Assembly: GCA_902775975.1 (NCBI GenBank)
Contig: CACYOC010000028.1
Coordinates: 1-40,895, forward strand
Source: an uncultured Bacteroidales bacterium
GTDB taxonomy: Bacteria > Bacteroidota > Bacteroidia > Bacteroidales > Bacteroidaceae
Length of the DNA stretch: 40,895 nt
Direction: 5' to 3'
Part shown: positions 31,425 through 39,978 of the stretch, in pieces
Position numbering within the stretch: the stretch's first letter is position 1
Layout: each line of letters begins with the position of its first letter
Notes under the pieces: generated by a model
What the model was told of the DNA's origin: nothing
Database searches by the model: none
What the model saw: the letters and a program-made list of their open reading frames with translations, nothing else
Made by a program: the position numbers and the translations under genes

Positions 31425-33785
31425 ATGAATAAGATTGTAAGGAAAGAACAATTCTCGGAGAAGGTGTTTCTCTTTGAGATGGAGGCTCCGCTGATTGCCC
31501 AAAGTCGCAAGGCAGGAAACTTTGTCATTGTACGTGTTGACCAGAAAGGCGAGCGCATGCCGCTGACTATTGCCGGTGCCGACAAAGAGAAAGGAACCAT
31601 CACACTGGTAGTACAGATGGTGGGTCTTTCATCCAAGAAGTTGTGCGCTCTGAACGAAGGCGACTACGTGGCTGACATCGTAGGTCCCTTGGGTAATCCT
31701 ACCCATATCGAGAACTACGGCACCGTGGTTTGTGCTGGTGGCGGACTGGGCGTAGCTCCTATGCTGCCCATCATTCAGGCACTGAAGGCTGCCGGCAACC
31801 GTGTTCTCTCAGTGATGGCCGGTCGCTCGAAAGACCTCATCATATTGGAAGACAAGGTTCGTGAGAGTTCTGACGAGGTCATCATTATGACCGATGACGG
31901 CTCATACGGTGAGAAGGGTGTCGTTACCGTGGGTATCGAGAAGTTCATCGAACAGGAGCCGCATGTCGATAAGGTATTCGCCATTGGCCCTCCCATCATG
32001 ATGAAATTCTCCAACCTGACTGCCCAGAAGCATGGTATTCCCTGTGAGGTATCACTGAACACCATCATGGTTGATGGCACGGGTATGTGTGGTGCTTGCC
32101 GACTGACCATCGGAGGCAAGACGAAGTTCGTCTGCATCGACGGTCCTGAATTCGACGGAGCCCTCGTCGATTGGGACGAAATGTTCAAACGCATGAATAC
32201 CTTCAAGCGCGAGGAACAGGAAGAGTTGGCTCACTACGAAGAGCACCTCGTCACCAACACGGTGCTCGACGGTTCACCCGTCGAGAAAACCACTGACGTC
32301 GTCATGGACAGCGACCCCACCAACGATACCATTGCCGTACTGACTGACAGAAATGCACCTTGGCGTGAAGAGCTTCGCAAGAGCATGAAACCTAAGGAGC
32401 GTACTGCCATCGAGCGTGTAGTGATGCCTGAGCTGGATCCCGTCTATCGTGCCACCACTCGTACCGAGGAGGTGAACATCGGTCTGACAAAAGAGATGGC
32501 TATGACCGAGGCTAAGCGTTGTCTTGACTGTGCCAAGCCTACCTGCGTAGAGGGTTGTCCTGTCAATATCAACATACCGTCGTTCGTCAAGAACATTGAG
32601 CGTGGACAGTTCCTGGCTGCTGCCAAGGTACTGAAAGCCACCTCTGCCCTACCCGCTGTCTGTGGACGTGTTTGTCCGCAGGAGAAACAGTGCGAGAGCA
32701 AGTGTATCCATCTGAAGATGAACGAGCCTGCCGTGGCTATCGGTTATCTGGAGCGCTTCGCTGCCGACTTTGAACGTGAGAGCGGAAACATCAGCATGCC
32801 TGAGATTGCACCTGCCAACGGTATCAAGATTGCCGTCGTCGGCTCAGGTCCTGCCGGACTGTCATTTGCCGGCGACATGGTGAAGAAGGGATATGACGTA
32901 TATGTCTTCGAGGCACTGCACGAGATTGGCGGTGTGCTGAAATACGGTATTCCTGAGTTCCGTCTGCCCAACAAGATTGTGGATGTGGAGATTGAAAACC
33001 TTGCCAAGATGGGTGTCCACTTCCAGACGGATGTCATCGTGGGTAAGACCATCAGTGTCGAGACGCTTGAGAAGCAGGGCTTCAAGGGTATCTTCGTAGG
33101 CTCTGGCGCCGGACTGCCCAACTTCATGGGAATTCCTGGCGAGAACGCTATCAACATCATGTCATCGAATGAGTACCTCACCCGCGTGAACCTCATGGAT
33201 GCTGCCAACCCCACTACCGACACGCCTATCAACCTGGGCAAGAACGTGCTCGTCGTAGGTGGCGGCAACACGGCTATGGACTCTTGTCGTACGGCCAAAC
33301 GCCTGGGCGGCAACGTTACGCTGGTCTATCGTCGCTCAGAACAGGAGATGCCTGCCCGTCTGGAAGAGGTCAAGCACGCCAAGGAGGAAGGTATCAACTT
33401 CCTGACGCTGCATAACCCCATCGAGTATCTGGCTGATGAGAATGGTGCCGTGAAGGCTGCCGTTCTGCAGGTCATGGAGCTCGGTGAGCCTGATGCTTCC
33501 GGTCGCCGCAGTCCCGTACCCGTAGAGGGTAAGACCGTCACGCTGGATGTCGATCAAGTCATCGTGGCAGTAGGCGTATCTCCTAACCCGCTGGTACCGA
33601 AGAGCATCGAAGGACTGGAACTGGGTCGTAAGAACACCATCGTTGTCAACGAAGGCATGCAGTCGGCACGTAGCGAAATATTCGCCGGTGGCGACATCGT
33701 GCGTGGCGGTGCTACAGTCATTCTGGCTATGGGTGACGGTCGCCGCGCTGCCCAGCACATGGACGAATATTTAAGAGAAAAGTGA
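31425..33785 (+). CDS. Fused NfnB/NfnA-type flavoenzyme (NADPH-dependent ferredoxin:NAD+ reductase / sulfide dehydrogenase-like)
   Basis: 786 residues: two proteins in one chain. Residues 1-270 match the NfnA/SudB or PyrK-like subunit (FAD/NAD-binding FNR fold, CAGGGLGVAPMLPI, and the 2Fe-2S ligands in GTGMCGACRLTIGGKTKFVC). Residues 310-786 match NfnB/SudA, like the GltD subunit: 4Fe-4S ligands in CLDCAKPTCVEGCPVNI and CGRVCPQEKQCESKC, FAD motif VVGSGPAGLSFAGDM and NADPH motif VVGGGNTAMDS. The family bifurcates electrons between NADPH, NAD+ and ferredoxin. In many clostridia the parts are separate genes. It may also be annotated as glutamate synthase small chain, but no large chain is here. 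Confidence 0.9.
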   Translation: MNKIVRKEQFSEKVFLFEMEAPLIAQSRKAGNFVIVRVDQKGERMPLTIAGADKEKGTITLVVQMVGLSSKKLCALNEGDYVADIVGPLGNPTHIENYGTVVCAGGGLGVAPMLPIIQALKAAGNRVLSVMAGRSKDLIILEDKVRESSDEVIIMTDDGSYGEKGVVTVGIEKFIEQEPHVDKVFAIGPPIMMKFSNLTAQKHGIPCEVSLNTIMVDGTGMCGACRLTIGGKTKFVCIDGPEFDGALVDWDEMFKRMNTFKREEQEELAHYEEHLVTNTVLDGSPVEKTTDVVMDSDPTNDTIAVLTDRNAPWREELRKSMKPKERTAIERVVMPELDPVYRATTRTEEVNIGLTKEMAMTEAKRCLDCAKPTCVEGCPVNINIPSFVKNIERGQFLAAAKVLKATSALPAVCGRVCPQEKQCESKCIHLKMNEPAVAIGYLERFAADFERESGNISMPEIAPANGIKIAVVGSGPAGLSFAGDMVKKGYDVYVFEALHEIGGVLKYGIPEFRLPNKIVDVEIENLAKMGVHFQTDVIVGKTISVETLEKQGFKGIFVGSGAGLPNFMGIPGENAINIMSSNEYLTRVNLMDAANPTTDTPINLGKNVLVVGGGNTAMDSCRTAKRLGGNVTLVYRRSEQEMPARLEEVKHAKEEGINFLTLHNPIEYLADENGAVKAAVLQVMELGEPDASGRRSPVPVEGKTVTLDVDQVIVAVGVSPNPLVPKSIEGLELGRKNTIVVNEGMQSARSEIFAGGDIVRGGATVILAMGDGRRAAQHMDEYLREK

Positions 33786-33814
33786 ATTTTCACTTTTACC
33801 TATAGCTTTAGTTT

Positions 33815-34183
33815 ATGAACGGATTATATACCATCATATTGCTCGTACTAAGCAACGTCTTCATGACGCTTGCCTGGTACGGGCATTTGAAACTGCAGCA
33901 GACGGGTGTCAGCAACAACTGGCCGCTCATCGGCGTCATCGCCTTTTCGTGGGTCATCGCCTTCTTTGAATACTGTTGCCAGGTGCCTGCCAACCGCATC
34001 GGTTTTGAGGGTAACGGAGGACCATTCAATCTCGTACAATTGAAGGTCATCCAGGAGTGCATCTCACTGGGAGTCTTCGCCGTCATCGTGAATATCCTGT
34101 TTCAGGGCACTCACCTGCATTGGAATCACATCCTGGCATTCTTCTTCATTATCTGCGCCGTTTATCTGGTCTTTATGAAGTGA
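33815..34183 (+). CDS. DMT-superfamily small membrane protein (DUF486)
   Basis: 122 residues, four membrane helices. Typical DUF486 features: LSNVFMTLAWYGHLKL, the WVIAFFEYCCQVPANRIG stretch and FNLVQLKVIQECISLGVFA. A small-multidrug-resistance-like protein; its substrate is unknown. It lies 29 nt after the nfn gene and 30 nt before the TtcA-like gene. Confidence 0.88.
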   Translation: MNGLYTIILLVLSNVFMTLAWYGHLKLQQTGVSNNWPLIGVIAFSWVIAFFEYCCQVPANRIGFEGNGGPFNLVQLKVIQECISLGVFAVIVNILFQGTHLHWNHILAFFFIICAVYLVFMK

Positions 34184-34213
34184 TTATTCGGAGCTGGTGC
34201 ATAGATTCGTATT

Positions 34214-34954
34214 ATGACACTGGAAGAGAAACTTTGGAAGTCTTTTAACAAAGCATTAGGAAAATATCAGCTAATCGACGAGGGTGACCGCATCCTCGTC
34301 GGTTTGTCTGGAGGTAAGGACTCGCTATGCTTGCTGGAGTTCCTGGCACGCCGTTCCCGTATTCATGTTCCTCACTTCACTGTTGAAGCGCTACACGTTC
34401 GCATGGAGAATATTCATTACGAAACGGACACGACATTTCTTCAGTCGTTCTGCGACCGTCTCGGCGTACCTCTCCACATCATCACTACATGCTTCACTGA
34501 TCATCTCCCATCTCTCACCTCTCACCCCTCTCCCCTAAAATCAAAGCCCGCTTGTTTCCTTTGCTCATGGCAACGACGGAAGCAGCTGTTCAACCTGGCT
34601 CAGGAGTTAGGATGCACAAAGATTGCATTGGGACACCATCAGGACGACATCATCCATACGGCTTTGATGAACATGACCTTTGAAGGCCATTTTGCCACCA
34701 TGCCCGTCAAACTGCGGATGCGGAAAATGCCGATAACCATCATCCGCCCACTATGTCTTTGCCATGAAAGCGACATACAGGCCTTTGCCCAACAGCAGCA
34801 ATACGAGAAACAACTCAAGCAATGCCCCTACGAACACGATACCAACCGCAAGAAATCTGCTGAACTCTTTGCCCATATTGAGCAACTGAACCCCGAGGCG
34901 CGCTTCTCCATTTGGCATGCCTTGGAGAATGCAGAAAAGCTGGTGGAATATTAA
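34214..34954 (+). CDS. TtcA-like tRNA 2-thiolation ATPase (PP-loop)
   Basis: 246 residues. An ATP pyrophosphatase of the TtcA/TilS superfamily. PP-loop LVGLSGGKDSLCLLEFL, the Fe-S cluster type Cys pair CFLCSW followed by KIALGHHQDDIIHTALMNM, and a later Cys in LKQCPYEHD. TtcA thiolates C32 of certain tRNAs; the target here is inferred. A repetitive segment (HLPSLTSHPSPLKSKP) lies between the PP-loop domain strands and the Cys pair. Its DNA (34502-34545) is made of CTCTCACC-like units. Confidence 0.82.
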   Translation: MTLEEKLWKSFNKALGKYQLIDEGDRILVGLSGGKDSLCLLEFLARRSRIHVPHFTVEALHVRMENIHYETDTTFLQSFCDRLGVPLHIITTCFTDHLPSLTSHPSPLKSKPACFLCSWQRRKQLFNLAQELGCTKIALGHHQDDIIHTALMNMTFEGHFATMPVKLRMRKMPITIIRPLCLCHESDIQAFAQQQQYEKQLKQCPYEHDTNRKKSAELFAHIEQLNPEARFSIWHALENAEKLVEY

Positions 34955-35003
34955 ATAACCTTAATTGTCAAATAAAGGATGGACAATTGTCATTGAAAAA
35001 TCG

Positions 35004-35011
35004 TACCTTTG
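35004..35011 (+). promoter_or_regulatory. -7 box upstream of the beta-propeller gene
   Basis: TACCTTTG, 23 nt before the ATG at 35035. No convincing -33 box 19-20 nt upstream. Confidence 0.5.
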
Positions 35012-35034
35012 CGTATTAAGATTTATGATAGCCC

Positions 35035-36192
35035 ATGAAGATACGCTGTATATTGATGATGTTGCTGATGCTTCTGACAGTTACTGCTGATGCGAAAAAG
35101 CCTAAATATGTACGCAAGCAGAAACTGACAGTCGAGGAACAGGCACGTCAGGAAAAGCTTGACCGCATGCTGGCAACTACTGAGCGTGTCTTATTCATCG
35201 ACAGTTTCGTAGTCGATAAGAACCAATTCCTGCAATGCTACAAGATGAATAGCGACTTAGGGCAGATTAAGCACACGTCTGACGTCTTACGCAACTACCA
35301 ATATAGCGACAGCTATGCCTACATCAACGGATTGGGCAGCTTGTGCTACCTGTCTAAACATGACACGGACTCTACCAGCCAGCTGTACATCAGTGAAAAC
35401 GAGGATGGACTTTGGATGAAGCCCTCGCTGATAGCAGGTATCAATGACGACAAGAACTTTCAGCAGGTCAACTATCCTTTCATCATGGGCGACGGGCAGA
35501 CGCTTTACTTTGCAGCCAATGGACCTCAAGGCATAGGAGGCTACGACATCTACATGACGTCTTATGACAGCGAGAACGACACCTATCTGCATCCCGTAAA
35601 CATAGGTATGCCGTTCAATTCGGAAGCTAACGACTATATGTATGTCATCGACGAATACGACAGTTTAGGATGGTTTGTCACAGACCGCCGACAGCCGGAA
35701 GACAAGGTCTGTGTCTATGTCTTTGTACCCTCCTCTACTCGTTTGAACTACGATGAAAGTGAATACGAACCAGAACAACTGACGGCCTTTGCGCAGATAT
35801 CCAGCATTCGCGATACCTGGTTCGATGATCAACGCGTATTGGCAGCCCGTCAGCGTCTGAAGCAGAAAGGCACTAAGACACATCCAGCACGGAAGGATCA
35901 TCGTCGGCCTTTTGTCATCAATGACCGAGTATCTTATTATCAGGCATCCGACTTCCGACATCCCGAGAACAGCCGGCGCTACCAGCAGTGGCTGTCTCTC
36001 ATCGACGAGCAACAGCAGTTAGCAACTTCGTTAGAGAAGTCACGCCGCTATTATTCTCAGGCCACTCAGAGAGAGCGTCAGCAACTGAAAACGGAAATAC
36101 TGACTGACGAGCAGAAGTCACAACAACTGCAGCAACAGATACGTCAAATAGAGAAAATCATGCGAAACGCAGAAAATATATTTATTAACTAA
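35035..36192 (+). CDS. Secreted PD40/WD40-like beta-propeller protein
   Basis: 385 residues. Signal peptide MKIRCILMMLLMLLTVTADA, probably cut after ADA; no lipobox. The middle has PD40-type repeats (QTLYFAANGPQGIGGYDIYM, HPVNIGMPFNSEANDYMYVI, SLGWFVTDRR), as in the propeller part of OmpA-associated proteins. The last 100 residues are a Gln-rich coiled coil (LIDEQQQLATSLEKSRRYY...SQQLQQQIRQIEKIM). A periplasmic or cell-envelope role is inferred. Followed after 13 bp by uridine phosphorylase. Confidence 0.78.
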   Translation: MKIRCILMMLLMLLTVTADAKKPKYVRKQKLTVEEQARQEKLDRMLATTERVLFIDSFVVDKNQFLQCYKMNSDLGQIKHTSDVLRNYQYSDSYAYINGLGSLCYLSKHDTDSTSQLYISENEDGLWMKPSLIAGINDDKNFQQVNYPFIMGDGQTLYFAANGPQGIGGYDIYMTSYDSENDTYLHPVNIGMPFNSEANDYMYVIDEYDSLGWFVTDRRQPEDKVCVYVFVPSSTRLNYDESEYEPEQLTAFAQISSIRDTWFDDQRVLAARQRLKQKGTKTHPARKDHRRPFVINDRVSYYQASDFRHPENSRRYQQWLSLIDEQQQLATSLEKSRRYYSQATQRERQQLKTEILTDEQKSQQLQQQIRQIEKIMRNAENIFIN

Positions 36193-36205
36193 CATTTATA
36201 ATACT

Positions 36206-37081
36206 ATGGCAAAAAAACATTTCCCTGAATCCGAACTCATCATCAATGGTGATGGTTCCTGCTTCCATCTACATCTGAAGCCCGAATTCCTGGCTGACAA
36301 GGTCATACTCGTCGGTGACCCTGCCCGCGTAAACACGGTCGCTGCCCACTTCGACAGCATTGAGCACGAGGTCTCCAGTCGCGAGTTCCATACCATCACT
36401 GGTATGTATAAAGGCAAACGCATCACCGCCCAGTCACACGGCATCGGCTGTGACAATATCGACATCGTTGTCAACGAGCTCGACACGCTAGCCAATATCG
36501 ACTATAATACCCGCGAGGAAAAACCCGAGCATCGCACACTCACCATGGTACGCATCGGTACCTGTGGCGGTCTGCAGCCGTTCACACCCACCGGTTCGTT
36601 TATCGCTTCCGTCAAGAGCATCGGCTTCGACGGTCTGCTGAACTTCTACGCAGGACGCAACGACGTCTGCGACCTGAAGATGGAGGAAGCATTCAAGAAA
36701 CACATGGACTGGAATCCCATCAAGGGTGCTCCCTATGTGGCCGTTGCCGACCGTGAACTCATCGACCGCATCGCTGCCGATGACATGGTCAAGGGTTACA
36801 CCGTCGCCTGTGGCGGTTTCTATGGTCCTCAAGGCCGTCAGTTGCGCGCTGCCGTAGGCGATCCCGAACAGAACAAGAAGATTGAGTCCTTCGAATACGA
36901 AGGCATGAAGATCTGCAACTTCGAGATGGAGTCATCAGCCCTCGCTGGTCTCGCAGCACTGCTGGGCCACCACGCTATGACCTGCTGCATGGTCATCGCC
37001 AACCGCTATGCCCAAAAGATGAACACTGACTACAAGAGCTCTATCGACACCATTATCCAGAAGGTTCTCGACAGAATATGA
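36206..37081 (+). CDS. udp: Uridine phosphorylase / nucleoside phosphorylase
   Basis: 291 residues, nucleoside phosphorylase I family. Splits uridine to uracil and ribose-1-phosphate in salvage. VILVGDPARVNTVAAHF (phosphate binding), GIGCDNIDIVVNEL, MVRIGTCGGLQP and ICNFEMESSALAGLAALLGH (ribose-binding Glu-Met-Glu). The subfamily is inferred from length and order of motifs; other nucleosides are possible. Its TGA overlaps the mnmE ATG (ATGA at 37078-37081). Confidence 0.88.
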   Translation: MAKKHFPESELIINGDGSCFHLHLKPEFLADKVILVGDPARVNTVAAHFDSIEHEVSSREFHTITGMYKGKRITAQSHGIGCDNIDIVVNELDTLANIDYNTREEKPEHRTLTMVRIGTCGGLQPFTPTGSFIASVKSIGFDGLLNFYAGRNDVCDLKMEEAFKKHMDWNPIKGAPYVAVADRELIDRIAADDMVKGYTVACGGFYGPQGRQLRAAVGDPEQNKKIESFEYEGMKICNFEMESSALAGLAALLGHHAMTCCMVIANRYAQKMNTDYKSSIDTIIQKVLDRI

Positions 37082-38541
37082 TAAAAACAAGCGCCGTCCT
37101 ACCCTCTCTCACATTGGAGCGGGCTGGTGAGGCTTACACCATCTGTGCCCTCGCCACTGCCCCTGGCGGTGCTCTCGGCATTATCCGCGTCTCAGGCCCA
37201 AAGGCCTTTGACGCGGTTCAAGCAATAGCCGACAAAGACGTTAACAAATTTTCACCTAATTCTGCACACTTCGTCCGCCTCACGGCCAAAAACACCCAAA
37301 ATTCAAAACAGTGTTCTGAGCAACCTGTTTCCATGCCAAATCAGGAAACTCTTGATGAGGCGATGGTCACCGTCTTTCACGCTCCCCACAGCTACACGGG
37401 AGAAGACAGCGTAGAGATTAGCTGCCACGGTTCGCGCTATATCTTAAACAAGGTTCTGGAACTACTGGTGCAAAACGGCTGTCGCATGGCTAACCCTGGC
37501 GAATTTACCCAACGTGCCTACCTCAACGGAAAACTCGACCTCTCACAGGCAGAAGCCGTAGCCGACCTCATCGCCTCTTCCAACCAAGCCACCCATCAAC
37601 TCGCTATGTCACAACTGAGAGGTAGCGTAAGTTCAGAACTGGCTCTTTTGCGAGAGCAACTGCTACACCTCACCAGCCTACTGGAACTTGAGCTCGACTT
37701 CTCCGACCACGAAGACCTCGAATTCGCCGACCGCACAAAACTGAACGACCTTGCGAATAAAATTGACAGTCACATCAACCGTCTAACCCACTCTTTCGAG
37801 ACCGGTCAAGCCATCAAGCAAGGAATACCAGTTGCTATTGTTGGCAAAACCAATGTAGGCAAATCCACCCTTCTGAACCGTCTTTTGAAAGACGACCGCG
37901 CCATTGTCTCCGACGTCCATGGCACCACGCGCGACACCATCGAAGACACCATCGACATCCAGGGTGTTACCTTCCGTTTCATCGACACTGCAGGCATTCG
38001 TCAAACCACCGATCAGGTGGAACAGATTGGCATCGAGCGCACCTTCGCAGCCTTGCATAAAGCCCGCATTGCACTATGGCTCATCGATACTCTTCCGACA
38101 GAAAAAGAGCTTCAAGAAATCATCGAATTAACAAAAGGTAAATCACTGATTATCATACAAAACAAGATAGATAAAGATACTACATTAAGTATTCCGTTAT
38201 CTATCTTCCAAAACTTGCATAATTATTCATTCCTACAAATCTCTGCCAAGCAAGGCACCAACCTTCAACAACTTGAGCAAGCCATCTACGATGCAGCAGA
38301 CATTCCCACGCTCACCGACACCGATGTCATCATCACTAATGCTCGCCACTACGATGCATTAGTCCGTGCCCGCCACTCACTCTCACGCGTCCTTGACGGT
38401 CTGCATACAGGTCTCAGCGGCGACCTCCTGAGCGAAGATCTCCGCGATGTTCTCAACATCCTCTCCGAAATCACCGGCGGTCAAATCACCACCCCTGAAG
38501 TCTTAGGAAATATCTTTAAGAATTTTTGCGTGGGAAAGTGA
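37078..38541 (+). CDS. mnmE: tRNA uridine-5-carboxymethylaminomethyl modification GTPase
   Basis: 487 residues. With MnmG it modifies wobble U34 of several tRNAs. The N-terminal folate-binding domain (ICALATAPGGALGIIRVSGP), the helical domain, then the inserted G domain: G1 GKTNVGKSTLLNRLL, switch region TTRDTIEDTI, G3 DTAGIRQT, G4 NKID. It ends with FCVGK, the conserved C-x-G-K. An extra loop KNTQNSKQCSEQPVSMPNQE lies in the N-terminal domain (about residues 71-90). A mobile element begins just after its stop. Confidence 0.96.
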   Translation: MIKTSAVLPSLTLERAGEAYTICALATAPGGALGIIRVSGPKAFDAVQAIADKDVNKFSPNSAHFVRLTAKNTQNSKQCSEQPVSMPNQETLDEAMVTVFHAPHSYTGEDSVEISCHGSRYILNKVLELLVQNGCRMANPGEFTQRAYLNGKLDLSQAEAVADLIASSNQATHQLAMSQLRGSVSSELALLREQLLHLTSLLELELDFSDHEDLEFADRTKLNDLANKIDSHINRLTHSFETGQAIKQGIPVAIVGKTNVGKSTLLNRLLKDDRAIVSDVHGTTRDTIEDTIDIQGVTFRFIDTAGIRQTTDQVEQIGIERTFAALHKARIALWLIDTLPTEKELQEIIELTKGKSLIIIQNKIDKDTTLSIPLSIFQNLHNYSFLQISAKQGTNLQQLEQAIYDAADIPTLTDTDVIITNARHYDALVRARHSLSRVLDGLHTGLSGDLLSEDLRDVLNILSEITGGQITTPEVLGNIFKNFCVGK

Positions 38542-38562
38542 AGCCACTACAAAGAAAATAAT

Positions 38563-38635
38563 AAAATCTGCAAAAATAAGCCCGTAACACCCTTATTTTC
38601 AAGTGTTAAAGATTGTGCTTATCTTTGCAGATTTT
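38563..38635 (+). terminator. Large hairpin after mnmE, likely terminator and element end
   Basis: AAAATCTGCAAAAATAAGC (38563-38581) pairs with the segment at 38617-38635 (18 of 19 bases). An inner stem TAACAC/GTGTTA (38585-38590, 38603-38608) sits in the loop. A T-rich stretch follows. Confidence 0.65.
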
Positions 38636-38750
38636 TGTATTAGGTATTGTTTATTTGCAGATTTTTCTTTAACTTTGTCCCCCAGTTGTCCCCCGAAATA
38701 GTCGCAAAGGGTCAAAAACTGTCCCCCGGGGACAGAAAAAGTGTCCCTCG
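38620..38750. other. Attachment-like region upstream of the integrase
   Basis: TTTGCAGATTTTT is directly repeated at 38624-38636 and 38654-38666. GTCCCCC or GTCCCTC is iterated at about 38678, 38688, 38721 and 38743, once as a perfect palindrome (CTGTCCCC, C, GGGGACAG, near 38719-38735). Repeats like these next to an integrase gene suggest core and arm sites of recombination. Which copy is the crossover site cannot be told without the other element end. Confidence 0.5.
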
Positions 38751-38784
38751 AAACAAAAGTCGGTGGTAATTTCTAAAACGATTA

Positions 38785-39957
38785 ATGACTATGGCAAAGA
38801 AAAAATCAGCAAGCGTCCAAAGAGGACAAGTTAAGCTTCGCGAAAAGAAGCTTAAAGATGGAAGTTCAAGCCTGTACCTTGACATCAATGTTGGTGGCAA
38901 GCGTCATAAGGAATACCTGAAGCTTTATCAGGTAGTCCCTACTACAGCGCAGGAAAGAGAACAAAACCGTCAGGCTCTTGCAGCAGCCAATGCCATGAGA
39001 GCAAGACGTGAATTAGAAATCATCAATGGCAAATTCGACATCACACAACCCAAACAAGGCGGTGTTCGTTTCCTTGATTACTATCGTCAGATGTGTGAAG
39101 ACCGTTTGAAGACTCCAGACTCAAATGGCAATTGGGGAAACTGGCATAGCTGTTTGAAGCATCTGGAAGTTTACTGTGATGAAGCAACTACCTTTGATGA
39201 TATTGATGCCGAGTGGATTCAGGGATTTAAGGATTATCTGAACACAGCAGAGAAAGATGCTCAGAAGAAAACTGACCCAAAGGTTTCTTACGTATTTGTT
39301 GGTTTGTCACAGAACTCTAAGGTATCGTACTTCAATAAACTACGTGCATGTCTTAATCAGGCATTTGAAGAACATATTATCGACAAGAATCCAATCAGAG
39401 GTGTCGAAGGATTTAAGCAGGAAGAGGTTGCCCGTGAATACCTGACCCTCGATGAAGTTAAGAAGATGGCTGCAACTCCATGTAACTATCCCATTCTAAA
39501 AGCGACATTTCTGTTCTCTTGTCTGACTGGACTCCGTAAGAGCGACATCGAGAAATTGACATGGGGTGAAGTCCAGAAATTTGGAAAATACACTCGTATT
39601 GTTTTCAAACAGAAGAAAACAGGTGGTCAGGAATACCTCGATATTTCAGACCAGGCAGCAGCCTATTTAGGAACCCGTCGCAATGATGTTGACCGAGTGT
39701 TTGAGGGTTTCACCTATGGTGCATGGACTTCACTCGAATTAAAACGATGGGCACTTGCAGCAGGTATCTCTAAGAACCTAACTTTCCACTGTGCTCGTCA
39801 CACATTCGCTGTAATGATGCTCGACCTCGGAGCCGACATCTACACAGTCTCTAAGCTCCTTGGCCACAGAGAACTTTCGACAACTCAGATTTACGCCAAA
39901 GTTCTTGACAAAAACAAACAAGCAGCAGTCAACTTGATTCCAGACATAAGTAAGTAG
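38785..39957 (+). CDS. Tyrosine recombinase (integrase) of a mobile element
   Basis: 390 residues. All catalytic residues are in place: Arg251 in CLTGLRKSDIEKL, Lys in FKQKKTGG, His335 and Arg338 in HCARHTFAV, His361 and Tyr370 in LLGHRELSTTQIYAKV. The N-terminal arm-binding domain has the basic KLREKKLKDGSSSLYLDINVGGKR seen in Bacteroidetes integrases. It catalyses integration and excision of the element that starts after mnmE. Either ATG at 38785 or 38791 may start it. It is more AT-rich than mnmE. A partial gene follows after 21 bp. Confidence 0.93.
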   Translation: MTMAKKKSASVQRGQVKLREKKLKDGSSSLYLDINVGGKRHKEYLKLYQVVPTTAQEREQNRQALAAANAMRARRELEIINGKFDITQPKQGGVRFLDYYRQMCEDRLKTPDSNGNWGNWHSCLKHLEVYCDEATTFDDIDAEWIQGFKDYLNTAEKDAQKKTDPKVSYVFVGLSQNSKVSYFNKLRACLNQAFEEHIIDKNPIRGVEGFKQEEVAREYLTLDEVKKMAATPCNYPILKATFLFSCLTGLRKSDIEKLTWGEVQKFGKYTRIVFKQKKTGGQEYLDISDQAAAYLGTRRNDVDRVFEGFTYGAWTSLELKRWALAAGISKNLTFHCARHTFAVMMLDLGADIYTVSKLLGHRELSTTQIYAKVLDKNKQAAVNLIPDISK

Positions 39958-39978
39958 AATTCTCTATACATTATATAT

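Noticed and set aside
37288-37350. Extra loop in MnmE as a repeat insertion
   Set aside because: It is longer than usual, but the DNA shows no clear repeat units, so it is left as ordinary loop variation.
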